Source: JAWKRB01 sp041389885
GTDB taxonomy: Bacteria; Myxococcota_A; Polyangia; Polyangiales; Ga0077539
NCBI GenBank assembly: GCA_041389885.1
Contig: JAWKRB010000036.1
Coordinates: forward strand, 1 to 64,000
Length of the DNA stretch: 64,000 bases
Direction: 5' to 3'
Position 1 is the stretch's first letter. Each line of letters starts with the position of its first letter. Under the pieces are notes generated by a model, which made no database searches, was not told the origin of the DNA, and was given only the letters and a program-made list of their open reading frames with translations. Both the position numbers and the translations under genes were made by a program. Below, piece by piece: positions 60,642-64,000 of the stretch.

Positions 60642-63224
60642 CTACGGGGTCACCGCGCAGCGCTGGGGGTAGGCCCTGCGGCCGCCCCAGGCGGTCCCCA
60701 CGAGCGCGTCGCGGCCCTCGGCGCGCAGCGCGAAGGTGCGCACCTCGCGCGTCTCGCGGGCGGGGCGCTCGCCCGCCGGGGGCTCCTCGCGGGGCTCTCC
60801 GCCCGCCAGCGCCGCGGTGCACGCGGTGTCGCCGTAGACGTGGAGGGTCTCTTCGACGATCCACTCGCCGGCCTCGACGCGCCAGCCCTCGCCCTGCACC
60901 TCGGCGGCGCGCTCGGCGCGGCGGATCACCCCGCGCGGCGCGTCCCGGCGGGCGCAGCCGGCGCGCTCTTCGGTGACCTCGCCGCGGAGCTCGCCGCGCA
61001 GGTCGTAGAAGCGCAGGTGGGACGGTGACGACCGCACCCACAGCCCGCGGGCGCCGCCCAGCGTGCCGACCTCGGCGTCGAGGGAGGGGTCGAGGGCGTA
61101 GTCTCCGCGGGCGACCGCCGCGCGCGTGGCGACCGTGAGCCGCACCGCGCGGCCCTCGGGGAGGCGGGCGTCGCTGCGCACGATCCACGCGTCGCCGTCG
61201 TCGAAGAGCGACGACGCGCCAGGAGGACCGCTCGGGAGCTCGGCCTCGCGCACCCTCGCGCCGTCGACGAGCGCGTGCTCGCACACGCCCGCGGTGCACC
61301 GCCCGAGCAGGGCGCCCGCGCGCGCGCCGCCCGCCGCGCCGAGCGCGAAGAACACCTCGCTCGCGGGGCCGGGCCAGCGCACCGACGCGCGGCGGTTCAA
61401 GCGCGCGCCGAACCACCGAACGTCGACCCGGTCGCCCGCGCGCGCGGCCGAGATCGCGTAGCCCGCGATGGCGGCGCCGCGGTCGATCTCGGGCGCGGGG
61501 CGGGCGCGTCCCTCGTCGGCGCAGCGCACTTGCAGCGGCCGCCGTGCGACCGGCGGGACGAGCGCCTCGGGGAGCGCGTCGCGCCCCAGGGCCGCCACGC
61601 CCGGCGAGGCGCCCGAGAGGTCGACGAAGAGCGCCGCGCCGAGGCGGCACCACGGGCCCACGCAGTAGCTCCCGCCCGCGGCGACGCGCGCGAGGCTCCG
61701 GGGGTCGCCCTGCACCGGCGAGGGGAGCGAGAGCCGCGCCCCCGTCGGGCTGAAGCGCGCGAGCGACATCGCGCTGTCTCCCAGGGTGATCACGTCTCCG
61801 TCGGCGGTGACCACGGCGTCGACGCTCCCCGGAGGCGCGGGCGTGCGGGACCACCGCGCGGGCTCTCCCCGGGCGATGGCGCGCACCGGGCCGCCCTCGA
61901 CGTCTCGCTCGAGCATCACGATGTCCCTGTGCTGCAACGCGCTCTGCGCGGTGACCCGGTTGTAGGGGATGGTGAAGGGCGTGAAGCCCAGCGCCGTCAC
62001 CCGCGCGGCCCGCACCGGCCCCCGCGGGGGCGCGGCGGCGTCGATGGCGAGGGCGACGCCGTCGTACACGCCCAGCAGCGAGGCGGCGAAGGGCAGCGCG
62101 TGCTCCCTGAACTGCCCCGCGGGGTCGACGAAGCAGAGGCGAGAGGGGTCGGGGGTGGTCCGCTGCGCGCAGGGGGACTGCACCGCGAAGGCGCGGGTGT
62201 GCGGGTCGAAGCGCGGGTTCGCCGAGGGCTCTCCCCGCGTCTCATCGCGCAGCGTGCGCCAGGTCACCCCGCCCGGGTCGAGGGCGAAGAGCGCCCGCGC
62301 CCACCCCTCCTTCACGCACGACGCCGCGAGCACGCCCCCCGACGAGAACACCGCGCAGTCTGCTCCGGGCACGGGGATGCGCCGCGTGGCCCGCGCCGTC
62401 GGCGTCGACCGCACCTCGACGCGATCGCCGACGACCACCGCGAAGCCCTCGCGAAACCTCGCGATGCGGTCGGCGCGCTCGGGGAGCGGCGGCATCGGGC
62501 GACGCACCGCGGCGGGCGTCGGCGCGGGCGGGAGCTCCGCGGCCACGAGCGCCTCGCCCTCCAACCGAAAGTCTCCCCGCGTGCCGCGCACGAAGGCCCC
62601 CACGGCGTCGAGGCCCACGCTCCAGGCCGCGCCCTCGGGCATGGCGAGGGTCCGCTCGGTGCGCCCGCCGTCGCGCGAGATCGCCACGCGGCCAGGCTCG
62701 ACCACCGCCAGCACCGTGCGCGCGTCGAGGGCGACGGCGTGGCGCGCCCGCGAGAACACCGCGCGGCGGGGAGGGCCCTCGCCGTCGTCGATCCAGCAGT
62801 CGCCGCGCTCGTCGACCAGGGCGAGGGCGCCGCGCCCCCAGCGCTGGGCCGCGCCGACCGGCTCGCGCACGCGCCCAGGGAGCGCGCCGACCGGCCGCAG
62901 CGGGCCGAGAAACTCGCCGGACTCATACAGCGTCCCGTCGACCGACGCGAAGCGCCAGCGCGTCGGGGTGAGCGCCGCGGCGGCGACGAGGGGCGAGGCG
63001 GCGAAGGGCGGAGGGGCGACCCGTCGGTCGAGGGCGCGGAGGCCCCCGGCGATGACCCCCGCCCCCGCCGCGAAGGGGGCGCCTTCGGGGGGCAGGGTGA
63101 TCCAGCTCGGGAGAAAGCCCGCGTCTGGCGGCGGCGGCGGCGGCGGGCGGGCCGCGTCGTCGTGGCGGCGACAGCCGGACGCGAGCGAGAGCATCGAGGC
63201 GAGCGCCGCGCTCAGGATTTTCAC
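60642..63224 (-). CDS. Large lipoprotein of unknown function
   Basis: An 860-residue protein. From the GTG used here, MKILSAALASMLSLASGC is a clear lipoprotein signal. A Pro-run (RPPPPPPPDAG) follows. The rest is beta-rich with repeated strands about 40 residues apart (LRPVGALPGRVREPVG, TVLAVVEPGRVAISRDGG), hinting at a WD40/Kelch-like repeat surface protein. No family recognised. It shares a 62-bp gap with the divergent Cys-rich gene. Confidence 0.75.
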   Translation of the reverse strand: MKILSAALASMLSLASGCRRHDDAARPPPPPPPDAGFLPSWITLPPEGAPFAAGAGVIAGGLRALDRRVAPPPFAASPLVAAAALTPTRWRFASVDGTLYESGEFLGPLRPVGALPGRVREPVGAAQRWGRGALALVDERGDCWIDDGEGPPRRAVFSRARHAVALDARTVLAVVEPGRVAISRDGGRTERTLAMPEGAAWSVGLDAVGAFVRGTRGDFRLEGEALVAAELPPAPTPAAVRRPMPPLPERADRIARFREGFAVVVGDRVEVRSTPTARATRRIPVPGADCAVFSSGGVLAASCVKEGWARALFALDPGGVTWRTLRDETRGEPSANPRFDPHTRAFAVQSPCAQRTTPDPSRLCFVDPAGQFREHALPFAASLLGVYDGVALAIDAAAPPRGPVRAARVTALGFTPFTIPYNRVTAQSALQHRDIVMLERDVEGGPVRAIARGEPARWSRTPAPPGSVDAVVTADGDVITLGDSAMSLARFSPTGARLSLPSPVQGDPRSLARVAAGGSYCVGPWCRLGAALFVDLSGASPGVAALGRDALPEALVPPVARRPLQVRCADEGRARPAPEIDRGAAIAGYAISAARAGDRVDVRWFGARLNRRASVRWPGPASEVFFALGAAGGARAGALLGRCTAGVCEHALVDGARVREAELPSGPPGASSLFDDGDAWIVRSDARLPEGRAVRLTVATRAAVARGDYALDPSLDAEVGTLGGARGLWVRSSPSHLRFYDLRGELRGEVTEERAGCARRDAPRGVIRRAERAAEVQGEGWRVEAGEWIVEETLHVYGDTACTAALAGGEPREEPPAGERPARETREVRTFALRAEGRDALVGTAWGGRRAYPQRCAVTP

Positions 63225-63286
63225 GGATGGGTGTAGCGTGGGAGCGCTCTGCGCGCTGAGCCGCGTCGGGGCGGAGGACATTTCGG

Positions 63287-64000
63287 ATGAGACCATTCGG
63301 TGTGGGTCGCCTGACGCTCATGCTCCTCGCGCTGGTCGCGGGTTGCAACGGGAGCACGGTCGTCGGAGGAATTCCCGACGCGGGGAGAGACGCGGGGCCG
63401 CAGTGCACCGCGGGACAGACCGTCTGCGGCGACCGCTGCGCAGACCTCACGACCGATACCGCACATTGCGGCGCGTGCGGCACGGTCTGCGCGGCCGGGA
63501 GCGTCTGCGCCATGGGCCGCTGCGCCCTGAGCTGCCCCACGGGCCAGCTCGTGTGCGGCGACCGCTGCGTCGACCCCCAGACCGACCTCGCGCACTGCGG
63601 CATGTGCGGCGCGGCGTGCCCCGCGGGGCAGGTGTGCAGCGCCGGCGCGTGCTCGGTCACCTGCGGCGCGGGCCTCGTGCGCTGCGGCGGCGACGGCGAC
63701 GCGGGCGCGCCCTTCTGCGCGAACGTGCAGACCGACCGCGCGAACTGCGGCGCGTGCGGCACGGCCTGCGCCGCGGGTCAGGTGTGCGTCAACGGCGGCT
63801 GCCGGGTCGAGTGCGTGGCGGGGCAGACGCCCTGCGGCGACCGCTGCGTCGACGTGCAGACCGACCGCGCGAACTGCGGCGGCTGCGGCACGGCCTGCGC
63901 CGCGGGCCAGGTGTGCTCCCAGGGTATGTGCCAGATCTCTTGCGCGGGAGGCACTTCAGACTGCTCGGGGTCGTGCCGCGACCTGCAGAACGACAACGCC
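63287..64000 (+). CDS. Cys-rich repeat lipoprotein (3' end outside the window)
   Basis: The first 238 codons of a gene that runs off the window. The signal ends ALVAGC. The mature part is made of repeats with the pattern CxxGQxxCGDRCVDxQTDxxHCGxCGxxC (units at about residues 38, 81, 124 and 180), as in many Polyangiales surface proteins. No stop before the window edge. Confidence 0.85.
   Translation, partial: MRPFGVGRLTLMLLALVAGCNGSTVVGGIPDAGRDAGPQCTAGQTVCGDRCADLTTDTAHCGACGTVCAAGSVCAMGRCALSCPTGQLVCGDRCVDPQTDLAHCGMCGAACPAGQVCSAGACSVTCGAGLVRCGGDGDAGAPFCANVQTDRANCGACGTACAAGQVCVNGGCRVECVAGQTPCGDRCVDVQTDRANCGGCGTACAAGQVCSQGMCQISCAGGTSDCSGSCRDLQNDNA

Overview
The window looks like chromosomal DNA of a very GC-rich delta-proteobacterial lineage, most likely Myxococcota (Polyangiales or Sandaracinaceae-like). 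The pointers are an FHA/AAA+/Fis sigma54 regulator, a Hanks-type kinase, many Asp/Ala/Pro-rich lipoproteins with CGxCGxxC repeats, an orphan type VI secretion module and the general codon bias. No RNA gene, CRISPR array or plasmid/phage backbone was seen.

Region 1 (1-6330) has visibly lower GC and is an array of integron gene cassettes without an integrase. Four attC sites are complete, one is divergent and one is only a left half; all read on the + strand. The cassettes carry a lipoprotein, DUF6508-like and DUF6985-like proteins, a small GTPase-like protein, and a small protein paired with a retropepsin-like protease. A 153-bp palindromic element has cut the tail of the GTPase-like gene. A complete IS (4258-6214, TTCAG target duplication) has cut the tail of the retropepsin gene. 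Both host genes can be rebuilt in frame from the sequence.

Region 2 (6.8-11.9 kb) holds a PhnB-like VOC protein, an SRPBCC protein, a DUF2293 protein, a steroid 5-alpha-reductase-like enzyme and two small unknowns. Region 3 (12.2-20.5 kb) is an orphan T6SS cargo set: VgrG with a peptidoglycan-binding tail (frameshifted), a large candidate effector and a DUF4280 PAAR-like protein. A kinase-globin-alpha/beta hydrolase-cyclase-like fusion protein follows. Region 4 (21-26.2 kb, minus strand) is a sigma54 regulator downstream of a four-gene translationally coupled operon: YrdC-like, haem-oxygenase-like di-iron enzyme, second YrdC-like, AMP-ligase-like. It looks like an undescribed small-molecule pathway.

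Region 5 (27-36 kb) has a diguanylate cyclase, an epimerase, an MgtC/DUF4010 membrane protein, a divergent SDR/LysR pair and a patatin-like phospholipase. It also has two adjacent minus-strand genes that together match the second half of the RNA polymerase beta-prime subunit, without the catalytic NADFDGD part. Immediately upstream is a long-inverted-repeat element split by a group IIC intron with a broken reverse transcriptase. Region 6 (38.4-64 kb) is mostly ordinary chromosome: DUF3626, SDR/TetR with a clear operator, TrxC, a HipA-like kinase, ArgG with a DHH phosphoesterase, an aldo/keto reductase, NDH-2, an LD-carboxypeptidase, an aminoglycoside phosphotransferase-like protein, an MBL-fold hydrolase and several lipoproteins.

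A roughly 550-bp non-coding long-inverted-repeat family occurs three times (9371-9910, 20488-21047, 36074-38338). Several genes (vgrG, the fusion kinase, the intron reverse transcriptase) contain single-base or compensated frameshifts, so some breaks may be assembly errors rather than true decay.
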